In this document: positions 10,632 to 19,809 of the stretch, one piece after another
Layout: each line of letters opens with the position of its first letter
How positions within the stretch are numbered: position 1 is the stretch's first letter
Source of the DNA: a gamma proteobacterium symbiont of Stewartia floridana
GTDB lineage: Bacteria > Pseudomonadota > Gammaproteobacteria > Chromatiales > Chromatiaceae
Length of the DNA stretch: 35,855 bases
Assembly: GCA_003676145.1 (NCBI GenBank)
Contig: NAUB01000007.1
Location: forward strand, 1 to 35,855
Reading direction: 5' to 3'
The notes under the pieces: generated by a model
Seen by the model: only the letters and a program-made list of their open reading frames with translations
The model's database searches: none
Told to the model about the DNA's origin: nothing
Position numbers and translations under genes: made by a program

Positions 10632-11651
10632 ATGAGCGCCAATGACCTGCTATCACAAGAAGAGATCGATGCCCTGTTGCACGGCGTTGACAGTGGGGAT
10701 GTCGCCACAGAGTCTGATGTGGCGGATGAGGGTGGTACCGTTTCCTACGATTTCACCAGTCAGGATCGAATCGTACGCGGACGTCTGCCGACTCTGGAGA
10801 TGATCAACGAGCGTTTTGCCAGGCTGTTCAGAACCAGTCTGTTCAACATGCTGAGACGGACTGCCGATCTCTCCGTGTCCGGTATACAGATGCAGAAGTT
10901 TTCTGAATTCGTACACAGTCTGTTTGTACCGACCAGTCTGAACATGATCAAAGTACCTCCCTTGAGAGGCAAGGGTCTGTTTGTTTTCGATCCCAAGCTG
11001 GTGTTCAGTGTGGTGGATAACTATTTTGGCGGTTCAGGTCGTTTTCATACCAAGATCGAAGGCCGTGATTTTACACCGACTGAAAACCGGGTTATCCAGC
11101 TGCTGCTGAACAGTGCCTTCGAGGATCTGAAAGCCGCCTGGAAACCCGTGTTCCAGGTCGATTTCGAATACAGCGGTTCAGAAGTCAATCCCCAGTTCGC
11201 CAACATCGTCAGCCCATCGGAAGTGGTGGTCGTGACCTCCTTTCATGTGGATCTGGAAAACGGTGGCGGCGACTTTCATATCTGCATGCCCTATTCGATG
11301 CTGGAACCGATCAGAGAGTTGCTGGATGCCGGTGTGCAGAGTGACCGGGGTGAAAGAGATGAGCGCTGGGAGCGTTCCCTGAAGGAAGAGATTCTGGCTG
11401 CCAAGGTTGAACTGTGCAGCAATCTGACTGAAGTGCAGATGAGCCTCCAGGAACTTGCCGAACTGCAGGCAGGGGATGTGATTCCGATTGAGATGCCGGA
11501 AGAGGTGGAAGTGGAAGCAGCGGACGTGCCGGTATTTCGTGCCAGGCTGGGTGTTTCCGATGGCAATTACGCTTTGAAGATCAGTGAGTGGATCGTCAGC
11601 AATCAACGCAAAGGGTTGCATGACTATCTGGATATGGAGCAAGAGGCCTGA
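10632..11651 (+). CDS. fliM: Flagellar motor switch protein FliM
   Basis: 339 aa. The N-terminus carries the CheY-P binding peptide LLSQEEIDALLHG (residues 6-18), followed by an acidic/Gly linker, the CheC-like middle domain (about 45-240) that packs in the C-ring, and a C-terminal SpoA/FliN-like domain (about 250-335). Phospho-CheY docking at the N-terminus biases rotor direction. It begins 22 nt after fliL. The peptide is notable because a similar motif recurs at the CheZ C-terminus and four times in CheA of this window. Confidence 0.97.
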   Translation: MSANDLLSQEEIDALLHGVDSGDVATESDVADEGGTVSYDFTSQDRIVRGRLPTLEMINERFARLFRTSLFNMLRRTADLSVSGIQMQKFSEFVHSLFVPTSLNMIKVPPLRGKGLFVFDPKLVFSVVDNYFGGSGRFHTKIEGRDFTPTENRVIQLLLNSAFEDLKAAWKPVFQVDFEYSGSEVNPQFANIVSPSEVVVVTSFHVDLENGGGDFHICMPYSMLEPIRELLDAGVQSDRGERDERWERSLKEEILAAKVELCSNLTEVQMSLQELAELQAGDVIPIEMPEEVEVEAADVPVFRARLGVSDGNYALKISEWIVSNQRKGLHDYLDMEQEA

Positions 11652-11657
11652 GCGGTC

Positions 11658-11700
11658 TGCCGGCAATGTCGCCGGCACAGCGCAGCAGTCAGACTGCTTT
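11658..11700 (+). other. Tandem hairpins between fliM and fliN
   Basis: Two perfect inverted repeats sit back to back: TGCCGGC/GCCGGCA (7 bp, loop 6) at 11658-11677, and AGCAGTC/GACTGCT (7 bp around a single A, so a real loop would open the innermost pairs) at 11684-11698, followed by TT. This may be a partial attenuator or an mRNA processing/stability signal that tunes fliN and downstream genes against fliLM. The role is inferred from position only. Confidence 0.4.
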
Positions 11701-11737
11701 CAACGGCCTAGGTTGAATCCCCAAAGAGGGTAAAAAG

Positions 11738-12148
11738 ATGAGTGATGAGAAAACTGTAGATCCCAATGAAGCATTAGCGGATGAATGGGCTGCTGCTCTC
11801 GAAGATCAGGCGGATGGTGAACAATCATCGGCAACCGAAGCGGCCAGCTTTGATGAGCTGACCGATGAAGCTGTTGTCTCTGCCGGCAGTGTCAATATGG
11901 ATGCCATTCTGGATGTACCGGTAACCATCTCGATGGAGATCGGACGGACCAAGATCAACATTCGCAATCTACTTCAGCTAAATCAGGGTTCGGTGGTCGA
12001 ACTGGATCGGCTGGCCGGTGAACCGATGGATGTGTTGGTCAACGGCACCCTGATTGCACAGGGCGAAGTGGTGGTGGTGAATGAGAAGTTCGGCTTGCGC
12101 CTGACTGACATCATCAGTCCTTCCGAGCGGGTCAAGAGGTTAAGTTGA
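11738..12148 (+). CDS. fliN: Flagellar motor switch protein FliN
   Basis: 136 aa. An acidic, poorly ordered N-terminal extension (about 1-50) precedes the SpoA domain (about 55-134) with VPVTISMEIGRT, LNQGSVVELDRLAGEP and VVVNEKFGLRLTDI. FliN forms the base of the C-ring and docks the FliH export ATPase complex. It has a strong ribosome binding site (AGAGGG). Its stop codon overlaps the fliO ATG. Length agrees with gammaproteobacterial FliN. Confidence 0.96.
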   Translation: MSDEKTVDPNEALADEWAAALEDQADGEQSSATEAASFDELTDEAVVSAGSVNMDAILDVPVTISMEIGRTKINIRNLLQLNQGSVVELDRLAGEPMDVLVNGTLIAQGEVVVVNEKFGLRLTDIISPSERVKRLS

Positions 12149-12570
12149 TGTGTCGTTGGCTGCTCATTGGTCTCTTTTTCAGCAATGCCTTGATGGCTGC
12201 GGAAGAGGGCAACAAGCAGATTGGCGTCAATGTTTCGTCAATTGGAGCCGAAGGCCTGTTGAATACCTTCAGTGGCCTGTTGATTGTGTTGGCGGTAATC
12301 GTCGGCGCCGCCTGGCTGTTCAAACGTTACGGGCAGATGTCGATGGGTGGCAAGGGCATGGTCAGAGTGCTCGGTGGTGCTTCGGTCGGCAGTCGAGAAC
12401 GGGTCGTGGTGGTTGAGGTTGAAGATACCCGGGTGTTGCTTGGCGTGGCGCCCGGCCAGGTGCGTATGCTGCATCTGCTGAGTGACGAGTCCCCCAGTTT
12501 CCAAGAGCATCTGCAAGGGTTGGAACAGCAGGAGTCGGTTGATAACCCGCAGAGCGAGCCGTCACAATGA
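12148..12570 (+). CDS. fliO: Flagellar biosynthesis protein FliO
   Basis: 140 aa from the ATG at 12148, which overlaps the fliN TGA (TGATG); a TTG one codon upstream is less likely. The N-terminal 18 residues look like a signal sequence ending in ALMAAEE. The main membrane helix is at about 37-55 ([15 protein letters not shown]), followed by the cytoplasmic FliO domain with [16 protein letters not shown] and [15 protein letters not shown]. FliO assists assembly of the FliP export ring. The C-terminal tail is polar. The stop overlaps the fliP start, so translational coupling is expected. Confidence 0.92.
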   Translation: MCRWLLIGLFFSNALMAAEEGNKQIGVNVSSIGAEGLLNTFSGLLIVLAVIVGAAWLFKRYGQMSMGGKGMVRVLGGASVGSRERVVVVEVEDTRVLLGVAPGQVRMLHLLSDESPSFQEHLQGLEQQESVDNPQSEPSQ

Positions 12571-13301
12571 AATACTGGGTACTCTTCATCGGATTGCTGG
12601 TGACTGGTCTGGTCGAGGCTGCACCTGGTGTGGATGCCTTCAGTGTTGCACCCGACGGCGAGGGTGGGCAGACCTATACCCTGACCATTCAGGTGCTGCT
12701 CTTCATGACCGCCCTGACCCTGTTACCCGGGGCGCTGATGATGATGACCTCATTTGCCAGGATCATCATCGTACTGGCAATTCTGAGACAGGCACTGGGT
12801 ACTCAGAGTACTCCCTCAAATCAGATTCTCATCGGCCTGGCACTGTTTCTGACTCTGTTCATCATGATGCCGGTCTTCAACGAAGTGAATCAGACCGCAC
12901 TGCAACCCTATCTGTCTGAAGAGATGAATACCATGCAGGCGCTTGAAGCAGCGGCGGAACCGGTCAAGTCTTTCATGCTGGCGCAGACCAGAGAAGATGA
13001 TCTGGCACTGTTCGCCAGAATCGGAAATTTTGGTGAATTCAACGGGCCGGAAGAGGTGCCGTTCAGTCTGTTGCTGCCATCCTTTGCCACCAGTGAACTG
13101 AAGACCGGATTCCAGATCGGCTTTCTGCTGTTCATTCCTTTTCTGGTGATCGATCTGGTGGTGGCGAGCATTCTGATGTCGATGGGCATGATGATGCTGT
13201 CGCCGATGATCATCTCTTTACCTTTCAAGATTATGTTGTTTGTACTGATCGATGGCTGGGCTCTGGTGTTCGGTACCCTGGCATCGAGTTTTCTGATATA
13301 G
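12567..13301 (+). CDS. fliP: Flagellar type III export gate protein FliP
   Basis: 244 aa. A cleavable signal peptide (about 1-18, ending LVEA) precedes several membrane helices. FliP hallmarks are present: [63 protein letters not shown] and [16 protein letters not shown]. FliP forms the core of the export gate with FliQ and FliR. Its ATG overlaps the fliO stop (ATGA). Confidence 0.97.
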   Translation: MKYWVLFIGLLVTGLVEAAPGVDAFSVAPDGEGGQTYTLTIQVLLFMTALTLLPGALMMMTSFARIIIVLAILRQALGTQSTPSNQILIGLALFLTLFIMMPVFNEVNQTALQPYLSEEMNTMQALEAAAEPVKSFMLAQTREDDLALFARIGNFGEFNGPEEVPFSLLLPSFATSELKTGFQIGFLLFIPFLVIDLVVASILMSMGMMMLSPMIISLPFKIMLFVLIDGWALVFGTLASSFLI

Positions 13302-13316
13302 GCAGGAGAAAGATCC

Positions 13317-13586
13317 ATGAATCCTGACACCGTAATGGCCATCGGACAGAACAGCCTCGAGATCATCGGTCTGCTTTCAGGCATGGTGTTACTACCCGCC
13401 CTTGCTGTTGGTTTGATCATCGCCATGTTTCAGGCGGCAACCCAGATCAATGAGATGACCCTGACTTTCATCCCCAAGCTGGTGGTTTCCGGACTGGTGC
13501 TGATGTGGGCGGGGAACTGGATGTTGCAGTTGTTGATGAATTTCTCAATCAATCTGATTGAGAGTATTCCTGAATTGATTCTTTAG
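13317..13586 (+). CDS. fliQ: Flagellar export gate protein FliQ
   Basis: 89 aa, the standard length, with two transmembrane helices (about 16-38 and 52-75). Typical FliQ sequence is seen in PALAVGLIIAMFQAATQINEMTLTFIPK. Four copies wrap the FliP5R1 gate in known structures. It has a good ribosome binding site (CAGGAGA, about 6 nt upstream) and lies 15 nt after fliP. Confidence 0.96.
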   Translation: MNPDTVMAIGQNSLEIIGLLSGMVLLPALAVGLIIAMFQAATQINEMTLTFIPKLVVSGLVLMWAGNWMLQLLMNFSINLIESIPELIL

Positions 13587-13622
13587 GCTGAGAGGGATAC
13601 GCGGGGAGCTTGGTGAAAAATC

Positions 13623-14402
13623 ATGATCTTCAGTGAAGCTCAACTCAATGCCATGATTGCCACCTATTTCTGGCCAATGGTGCGTATCAGCGCCATGCTG
13701 CTCGCCGCTCCCCTGTTTAGCTCACGTCAGGTTCCTGCACGCTTCAGGCTGGTACTGATGATGATGATCGCTTTTCTGGTCGCTCCCACGCTGCCTGAGA
13801 TGCCACCGGCGGATGTACTCAGCCACAGCGGCATGATCATCATGCTGCAGCAGCTGTTGATCGGCATCATGATGGGTTTCATTCTGCAGATGGTTTTCGG
13901 TGCGCTGGTATTTGGCGGACAGGTGATTGCCTACAGTATGGGCCTTGGTTTTGCCTCCATGGTCGATCCGGCGAATGGTGTGCAGGTGCCTGTGGTCTCC
14001 CAGTTCTACCTGATTCTGGCTACCTTGTTGTTTCTCGTCTTCAACGGACACCTGCACGCCATCGAACTGGTGGCGGACAGTTTTGTCACCATGCCAGTGG
14101 CAATGGACGGCATTTCACGTAACGGCTTGCTTGACCTGGTCGCCTGGGGCAGTCGGCTTTTTGCCGGTGGCATGATCATCGCGCTACCGATTGTCGGTGC
14201 GATGTTGATGGTCAACATGGGCATGGGTGTGGTGATGCGTGCCGCACCTCAGTTGAATATCTTTTCGGTCGGTTTTCCCATTACCATGCTATTGGGCTTC
14301 GCGCTGATCTGGGTGAGTCTGCCCAACGCGATGTCTGTCTTCACCGATCTGCAGGATGAGGCTTTTCAGCATCTGATGCAGACACTGCGGATTGTGAGGT
14401 GA
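13623..14402 (+). CDS. fliR: Flagellar export gate protein FliR
   Basis: 259 aa with about six hydrophobic segments. It opens with the FliR pattern (FWPMVRISAMLLAAPLFSSRQVP), contains the GGQVIAYSMGLGFASMVDPANG block (about 99-120), and ends with the conserved FPITMLLGFALIWVSLP region. It is one subunit of the export gate. It starts 36 nt after fliQ and ends 3 nt before flhB. Confidence 0.96.
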   Translation: MIFSEAQLNAMIATYFWPMVRISAMLLAAPLFSSRQVPARFRLVLMMMIAFLVAPTLPEMPPADVLSHSGMIIMLQQLLIGIMMGFILQMVFGALVFGGQVIAYSMGLGFASMVDPANGVQVPVVSQFYLILATLLFLVFNGHLHAIELVADSFVTMPVAMDGISRNGLLDLVAWGSRLFAGGMIIALPIVGAMLMVNMGMGVVMRAAPQLNIFSVGFPITMLLGFALIWVSLPNAMSVFTDLQDEAFQHLMQTLRIVR

Positions 14403-14405
14403 AGC

Positions 14406-15542
14406 ATGGCTGAAAATGAGAATGGCCAGGAAAAAACAGAACAACCCTCGGCGAAAAAACTTGCAGACGCAAAACGCAAAGGCCAGGTACCCCGTTCCCG
14501 AGAACTGAACAGTATGGCGGTGACCATGGTTGGCGTCATCAGTCTGGTGGTGATGAGTGGTTCCGTCGGTGATTCGGTATCCGAGATGATGAGCGAGAGC
14601 TTTGTCATTACCCGGGAGCAGATGTTCGATATCGGTGCCATGTCCACGCGCCTGGGCGAGGGGGTAGGGCAGGCCTTTTTTGCGCTGATCCCGTTTTTTC
14701 TGATGGTGATTCTGGCCGCTATCTTGAGTTCCGTTGCGTTGGGCGGTTTCTCGATCAGCGGCGAGTCGATGACTCCCAAACTGAGTAAATTGAGCCTGTT
14801 AAAAGGATTGAAACGGGTGTTTTCCGCCAAGGGCCTGATGGAGATGTTAAAGGCGATGGCAAAGTTTGTGTTGATCGGCGGTACCACCGTATTTCTGTTA
14901 TACACCTCCCTGGAGCAGTTTCTGGCGTTACACAACATGGAGATTTCCCCAGCGCTGCAACATCTCAACTCGCTGATTGGCTGGTCGGTGATTTTGATGA
15001 GTGCCACGATGATTCTGATTGCGGCGATCGATGTGCCATTTCAGCTTTGGGATCACAAGCGCCAACTGAAGATGACACGCCAGGAAGTCCGGGATGAGAT
15101 GAAGGAGACAGAAGGTCGGCCTGAAGTGAAAGGCCGGATTCGTCAACTGCAGCGTGAGATGGCGCAGCGCCGGATGATGCAGGAAGTGCCACAGGCCGAT
15201 GTGATCGTCACCAACCCGACTCACTATGCAGTGGCTTTGAAATATGATCCGGAGACCATGCACGCTCCCAAGCTGGTTGCCAAAGGTGTCGATCTGATTG
15301 CGCAGAACATCCGTAAGGTGGGTACGGAGTCCAAGGTGCCGGTTGTTGAATCACCGCTGTTGGCCAGAGCAATCTATTTCCATACCGAACTGGATACCTT
15401 CATCCCGGCCGGTCTCTACATGGCAGTGGCCAGACTGTTGGCTTATGTATTTCAACTCAAAGCCTACGATACAGAAGGTGGCATCTATCCGGAGATGCCT
15501 GACGATATCGATGTGCCGGAAGAGTTCCGGCACAGTGAGTGA
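14406..15542 (+). CDS. flhB: Flagellar export switch protein FlhB
   Basis: 378 aa. The N-terminal cytoplasmic stretch has the EKTEQPSAKKLADAKRKGQVPRSRE-type signature (residues 10-33), followed by four membrane helices (about 35-210) and a cytoplasmic domain. The autocleavage motif NPTH is intact at 270-273. Cleavage between N and P switches export from rod/hook to filament substrates. The ATG begins 3 nt after fliR. Confidence 0.97.
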   Translation: MAENENGQEKTEQPSAKKLADAKRKGQVPRSRELNSMAVTMVGVISLVVMSGSVGDSVSEMMSESFVITREQMFDIGAMSTRLGEGVGQAFFALIPFFLMVILAAILSSVALGGFSISGESMTPKLSKLSLLKGLKRVFSAKGLMEMLKAMAKFVLIGGTTVFLLYTSLEQFLALHNMEISPALQHLNSLIGWSVILMSATMILIAAIDVPFQLWDHKRQLKMTRQEVRDEMKETEGRPEVKGRIRQLQREMAQRRMMQEVPQADVIVTNPTHYAVALKYDPETMHAPKLVAKGVDLIAQNIRKVGTESKVPVVESPLLARAIYFHTELDTFIPAGLYMAVARLLAYVFQLKAYDTEGGIYPEMPDDIDVPEEFRHSE

Positions 15543-15578
15543 CATTAACCCAAGCATCGCATAAAGCGGAATAGATAG

Positions 15579-17675
15579 ATGGATAGCACAACAATCTTAG
15601 ACAACGTCAAACAGCTTGGGGCACGAGGCCTGGGTGCGCCATTGGTCCTGTTGATGTTGCTGGCGATGTTGGTTATCCCATTGCCACCGATCGCCCTGGA
15701 TCTGTTTTTCACCTTCAACATCACCCTCTCCCTGGTGGTGATGCTGGTCGTCGTCTACACGAAACGCCCGTTGGAGTTTTCCGTTTTCCCCAGTATGTTG
15801 CTGATCGCCACACTGCTGCGTCTGGCGTTGAATGTGGCGTCGACCCGGGTGGTGCTGCTTGAGGGACATACCGGTGGCGATGCGGCGGGTAAGGTGATCG
15901 AGGCGTTCGGTGCGTTTGTCATCGGCGGTAACTATGCAGTCGGTCTGGTGGTGTTCCTGATCCTGGTGATCATCAACTTCGTAGTGGTCACCAAGGGTGC
16001 CGGCCGTGTGTCGGAAGTCAGTGCACGGTTTACCCTGGACGCCATGCCCGGCAAACAGATGGCCATCGATGCGGATCTCAACTCCGGTCTGATCGATCAG
16101 GACGAAGCCCGCGCACGTCGTGAGGATGTGGCGAAGGAAGCGGACTTTTACGGCGCAATGGACGGTGCCAGTAAGTTTGTTCGTGGTGATGCCATCGCCG
16201 GTATTCTGATCCTGTTTATCAACATCATCGGTGGACTCTCGATCGGTATGGCGCAACACGATCTGGCCTTCTCCACCGCACTGCAGAACTATGTGCTGCT
16301 GACCATCGGTGATGGCCTGGTCGCGCAGATCCCCTCACTACTGCTCTCCACCTCCGCAGCGATCATCGTTACCCGGGTGGCGAGTACCCAGGATGTGGGT
16401 GGGCAGATTATCAGTCAGCTTTTCACCAGTCCCAAGGCGCTGGCCGTTGCTGCATCCGTCTTGCTGGTGATGGGTGTGATTCCCGGTATGCCCAATTTTG
16501 CCTTTCTTACCCTCGCCGCCGCCGCAGCCGGCGCCGCCTGGCTGATCTGGCAGCGACAGAAAGAGCCTGAAGAGGAGATGTTGATCGAAGAGCCGGTTGA
16601 GCAACCAGAACAGCGGGATCTGAGTTGGGAAGATGTACAGCCGGTCGATCTGGTGGGTCTGGAAGTTGGCTATCGTCTGATTCCTCTGGTTGACCGCAAT
16701 CAGGGTGGCCAGCTGATGAACCGTATCAAAGGGGTTCGCCGAAAACTCTCTCAGGAGCTCGGATTTCTGATCCCTTCTGTGCACATCCGGGATAACCTGG
16801 ATCTGTCGCCAAACAGTTATCGGATTTCTCTTAACGGTGTGGTGGTGGCTGAAGTGGAGATCTTTCCGGATCGTGAGCTGGCGATCAATCCGGGACAGGT
16901 CTTCGGTCAACTGCAGGGTACACCAACCAAGGATCCCACCTTCGGTCTGGATGCGGTTTGGATCGATCCGGAACAGAAGGACCATGCGCAGACACTGGGC
17001 TATACCGTGGTGGATGCAAGTACCGTGGTGGCAACCCATTTGAGTGAAATTCTGCAGTCACAGGCGAATGAGCTGCTTGGTCATGAAGAGACCCAGCAGT
17101 TACTCGATATGCTGGCCCGTCATACCCCGAAACTGGTCGAGGATCTGGTACCGAAGACGCTCTCCTTAAGTGTGGTCACCAAGATCCTGCAGAACCTGCT
17201 GTCGGAGCATGTACCGATCCGGGATTTCCGCACCATAGCCGAAACACTGGCAGAGCAATCCACCAGAACTCAGGATCCCGGTGCATTGACAGCGGCTGTG
17301 CGAGTGGCCTTGTCCAGAGGCATAGTACAGAAGCTGATAGGTACCACGGACGAGATTCCAGTCGCGGTGCTGGATCCAGGTCTGGAGCAGCTGTTACAAC
17401 GGACACTACAATCTTCTGAAGAAGGGCAGGCCGGTTTCGAACCTGGCCTGGCAGAAAGGCTGCAGACCGCGCTGGCGGAGACCCACGCATCGATGGAAGC
17501 ACAAGGTCAACAGAGTGTGTTGCTGGTGGCTGCACCGATCCGTGCTTGGATGGCCCGTTTCGCCAAACATACAGCGCCGGGAATGCATATTCTCTCCTAT
17601 AACGAAGTGCCTGATAACCGACAGATCAAAGTGATCTCAACCATAGGGAATGGTGAAGCGGCGGTGAGTGCCTAG
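15579..17675 (+). CDS. flhA: Flagellar export apparatus protein FlhA
   Basis: 698 aa, normal for FlhA. The N-terminal half has eight predicted membrane helices and the FHIPEP block (SVFPSMLLIATLLRLALNVAST, about 67-88), plus the cytoplasmic loop with ARFTLDAMPGKQMAIDADLN. The C-terminal domain (about 345-690) binds export chaperones and includes PVDLVGLEVGYRLIPLVD. FlhA converts proton motive force into export and docks FliH/FliI. It follows flhB by 36 nt. Unlike the usual Pseudomonas arrangement, flhF does not come directly next; about 2.25 kb separates them. Confidence 0.97.
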   Translation: MDSTTILDNVKQLGARGLGAPLVLLMLLAMLVIPLPPIALDLFFTFNITLSLVVMLVVVYTKRPLEFSVFPSMLLIATLLRLALNVASTRVVLLEGHTGGDAAGKVIEAFGAFVIGGNYAVGLVVFLILVIINFVVVTKGAGRVSEVSARFTLDAMPGKQMAIDADLNSGLIDQDEARARREDVAKEADFYGAMDGASKFVRGDAIAGILILFINIIGGLSIGMAQHDLAFSTALQNYVLLTIGDGLVAQIPSLLLSTSAAIIVTRVASTQDVGGQIISQLFTSPKALAVAASVLLVMGVIPGMPNFAFLTLAAAAAGAAWLIWQRQKEPEEEMLIEEPVEQPEQRDLSWEDVQPVDLVGLEVGYRLIPLVDRNQGGQLMNRIKGVRRKLSQELGFLIPSVHIRDNLDLSPNSYRISLNGVVVAEVEIFPDRELAINPGQVFGQLQGTPTKDPTFGLDAVWIDPEQKDHAQTLGYTVVDASTVVATHLSEILQSQANELLGHEETQQLLDMLARHTPKLVEDLVPKTLSLSVVTKILQNLLSEHVPIRDFRTIAETLAEQSTRTQDPGALTAAVRVALSRGIVQKLIGTTDEIPVAVLDPGLEQLLQRTLQSSEEGQAGFEPGLAERLQTALAETHASMEAQGQQSVLLVAAPIRAWMARFAKHTAPGMHILSYNEVPDNRQIKVISTIGNGEAAVSA

Positions 17676-18402
17676 TTTTATGTCATAACGTAAAACGGAT
17701 AAGTATCAAAAGGCAGATTAAATGAAGGTCACTCTGTGAAGATTAACTCAACAATCTTTATTTAACGGGCTGTCAGGTTACTCCTGAACTGCTTGAGTTA
17801 ATCTATTGTTACTTTGCTTTTCAGTTATGAATTATAGGGGCATGAATCAGTGATATTGCCTATGGGTTAGTATTGCTTTTTTAAACATAATTCTAAGTGT
17901 TGGAATTGCCGCTTTTTAAACAATAGCAACAAATATCATCGGTTCTGATCTTGTATTTTATTGGGTCATCTGACAATCTCACGCCAGAAAAAAATAGGAA
18001 CGCCATTCCTGGAGGGATACCGTGATATGTTCAAACCAAACTCCAGAGATAGTGGAGTTACTGCAAAGAATCTTTTTTTCTGCGTCAAACATAAACCATA
18101 GAAAGAGCTGCATTGAAAAGACCACTCAATCGAATGCTGCCGGGCTTCCATTCTTCGTTCGAAAATCTCTATTCAATGATTGATTAAACCAGATCAGAGT
18201 GACTGAAAAATTTCAGGATCTTTGCCTGATTAGAGGTTTGATCAATGATGAGCTGAATTTTTATTCAACAACCAACCGTCAAAAATAACCGTACAGCAAC
18301 TCTTGGTTAAGGTCCGATCTGCTAATGAGTGGATATTGTGGTTGTTGAGTTTGGCGTGCTAGGGAAACGAATTTGTAGAATTTATATCAGGGAAAAATAA
18401 AG
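17676..18402. other. AT-rich gene-free stretch after flhA
   Basis: 727 nt, visibly richer in A and T than the operons on both sides. It begins with the palindrome at 17740-17804. No frame longer than about 60 codons has a credible start or family; the minus-strand 61-codon frame at 17966-18151 looks accidental. No tRNA, CRISPR repeat or insertion-sequence end was recognised. It may be relic or horizontally acquired DNA, or carry unrecognised RNA. Confidence 0.5.
17740..17804 (+). terminator. Long stem-loop after flhA, possible operon terminator
   Basis: A perfect 12-bp inverted repeat, AGATTAACTCAA and TTGAGTTAATCT, flanks a 41-nt centre that holds its own small hairpin (TCAGG/CCTGA). The sequence after it is T-rich but interrupted. 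It lies 65 nt after the flhA stop. It could end the fliL-flhA operon or be a small palindromic element. Confidence 0.4.
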
Positions 18403-18747
18403 ATGAAAGGTATACATAAAATTCATAAGCTGATTACACTGTTTCAAGTTTCACTTGTCCTACTCTCATGCAGTCTCTCACTGCTGGGAGTAGTGGTTAG
18501 GCATCCGTTTGTCCACTATGCCGAATATACGGTCCTGGCAGGATTGATTTCAATACCACTTACCTCACTGGTCATAGGGATCACGGTTTTGCTCTCCCAT
18601 AAATCACTATCAAATTTCGATGATAAAAAGAGAGGGCAGGAGATGGGCTGGTTTTCCTGGAAACGTTATCTTCGGCAGATGTGCAGGCTGGTCTGTAAGC
18701 CGGGTATTGTAGAGGCCAAACCCTGCCGTAAGAAACCAGCCTATTGA
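18403..18747 (+). CDS. Hypothetical small membrane protein (two TM segments)
   Basis: 114 aa with an ATG start and a distant AGGG as possible ribosome binding site. Two hydrophobic helices are predicted at about 10-32 and 42-66, joined by a short loop, then a basic cytoplasmic tail with four cysteines overall and CRLVCKP near the end. I recognise no family. It lies in the AT-rich insertion between flhA and flhF, upstream of the DsrE-like gene. The TM pattern argues for a real protein, but expression is uncertain. Confidence 0.5.
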   Translation: MKGIHKIHKLITLFQVSLVLLSCSLSLLGVVVRHPFVHYAEYTVLAGLISIPLTSLVIGITVLLSHKSLSNFDDKKRGQEMGWFSWKRYLRQMCRLVCKPGIVEAKPCRKKPAY

Positions 18748-18893
18748 TCTTGATGACACTCTCAAGGTGAGGTAAGCCAAATTGGTTGCGATCGTAACGA
18801 TATGACTTTGTGAAGGTAAATCGTAAAAATGATCAAGGGACTTGACTGAAATGAACATTCATTTTATGTTTGTCTTTCCTCTAATCTAACCGC

Positions 18894-19421
18894 TTGGTGG
18901 CTGAATTGATCTCTCTCTGTAATCGCGCCCACGCTTGGGCAGGAATGTTGTTCGCTTCATTGTTGTTATTCGCCGTTAACGTTCAGGCAGAGAAGGCAAT
19001 CGATGACTCAGCGGCACTGAATGGCGTGAAAGCGACCAAAAGTGTGTTTCTCATCGACTTTACCAACCCGCGTAAGACGGCCTTCTATCTCGATATCATT
19101 CGTGGTACCCATGAAGGCCTTGTAAAACAGGGCGTTACACCGAATATGGTGCTGGTATTCATTGGTGAGACGGTACGCTATCTCTCCACCAAGCCAGACG
19201 ATACCCTGGAAATGGAGTTCGGCGACGATCTCAAATCCATTGCCGAAACCGCCAAAATTCTCGAACAGAAGGGGGTGCGTATGGAGGTGTGCGCGATTGC
19301 GAATCGTGTCTTCAAGGTTGAGAATGAGGACGTGCTGCCACAGATGGAGGTCGTAGGAGATGGCTTTATCTCCCTGATCGGTTGGCAGACACAAGGTCAC
19401 AAACTGGTACCGATCTTCTGA
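18894..19421 (+). CDS. DsrE-family protein with N-terminal signal peptide
   Basis: 175 aa if the TTG at 18894 is used; a GTG at 18897 and an ATG at 18945 are alternatives, and none has a clear ribosome binding site. The hydrophobic segment MLFASLLLFAVNVQA, seen with any start, ends in an AxA-like cleavage site, so the mature protein is probably periplasmic. The rest matches the DsrE/DsrF/TusD-like fold: VFLIDFTNPRK, then GVRMEVCAIANRVF with the conserved cysteine at about C133, then VVGDGFISLIGWQTQGHKLVPIF. Cytoplasmic members carry persulfide sulfur; exported members are less understood. It sits between flhA and flhF, an unusual place. A sulfur-related role is family-based inference. Confidence 0.78.
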   Translation: MVAELISLCNRAHAWAGMLFASLLLFAVNVQAEKAIDDSAALNGVKATKSVFLIDFTNPRKTAFYLDIIRGTHEGLVKQGVTPNMVLVFIGETVRYLSTKPDDTLEMEFGDDLKSIAETAKILEQKGVRMEVCAIANRVFKVENEDVLPQMEVVGDGFISLIGWQTQGHKLVPIF

Positions 19422-19757
19422 TTGGCCGCTTTTCCGGTTTTCATCAGACTCTCCTCGGCCGGTTTCACACTGGCCGGGATGAGAGGCAACTAACTCTGTT
19501 CGATGGATCAATCTCGCCGCGATTGACCAGCCCCGAATCCCCCCTTGATCCAGACCCATTTCAGTCGAACAGCGGTTGCAACTGCAAAGTGCCTTTTTGA
19601 CCGAATCCGCTCTGCCGAAACCTTGGCACTGCTCTCTGTAAGGAGTCAATACCCTGGCGTGTGGGGGCCTTGGCTGACCAGGTGGTAAATCAGGGCGCTT
19701 CTTCCAACTCATTGTAAAATCGATAATATTCCTGATCCAAAAATCCCTTTATACGAT

Positions 19758-19773
19758 TGGAATGGTTGTTGCA
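19758..19773 (+). promoter_or_regulatory. Sigma-54-like promoter of flhF
   Basis: TGGAAT-GGTTG-TTGCA matches the -24/-12 consensus at nine of eleven defined positions, including the invariant GG and GC with exact ten-base spacing. Transcription would begin near 19784, leaving a leader of about 140 nt before flhF. RpoN/FleQ-type control of flhF is established in Pseudomonas. Confidence 0.68.
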
Positions 19774-19809
19774 TATGATCATTAGGAGCCGTGTGTGGGG
19801 AGAGTTTGA

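Noticed and set aside
17966..18151. 61-codon minus-strand frame in the AT-rich stretch after flhA
   Set aside because: No family, no ribosome binding site, and opposite direction to all neighbours; most likely accidental.
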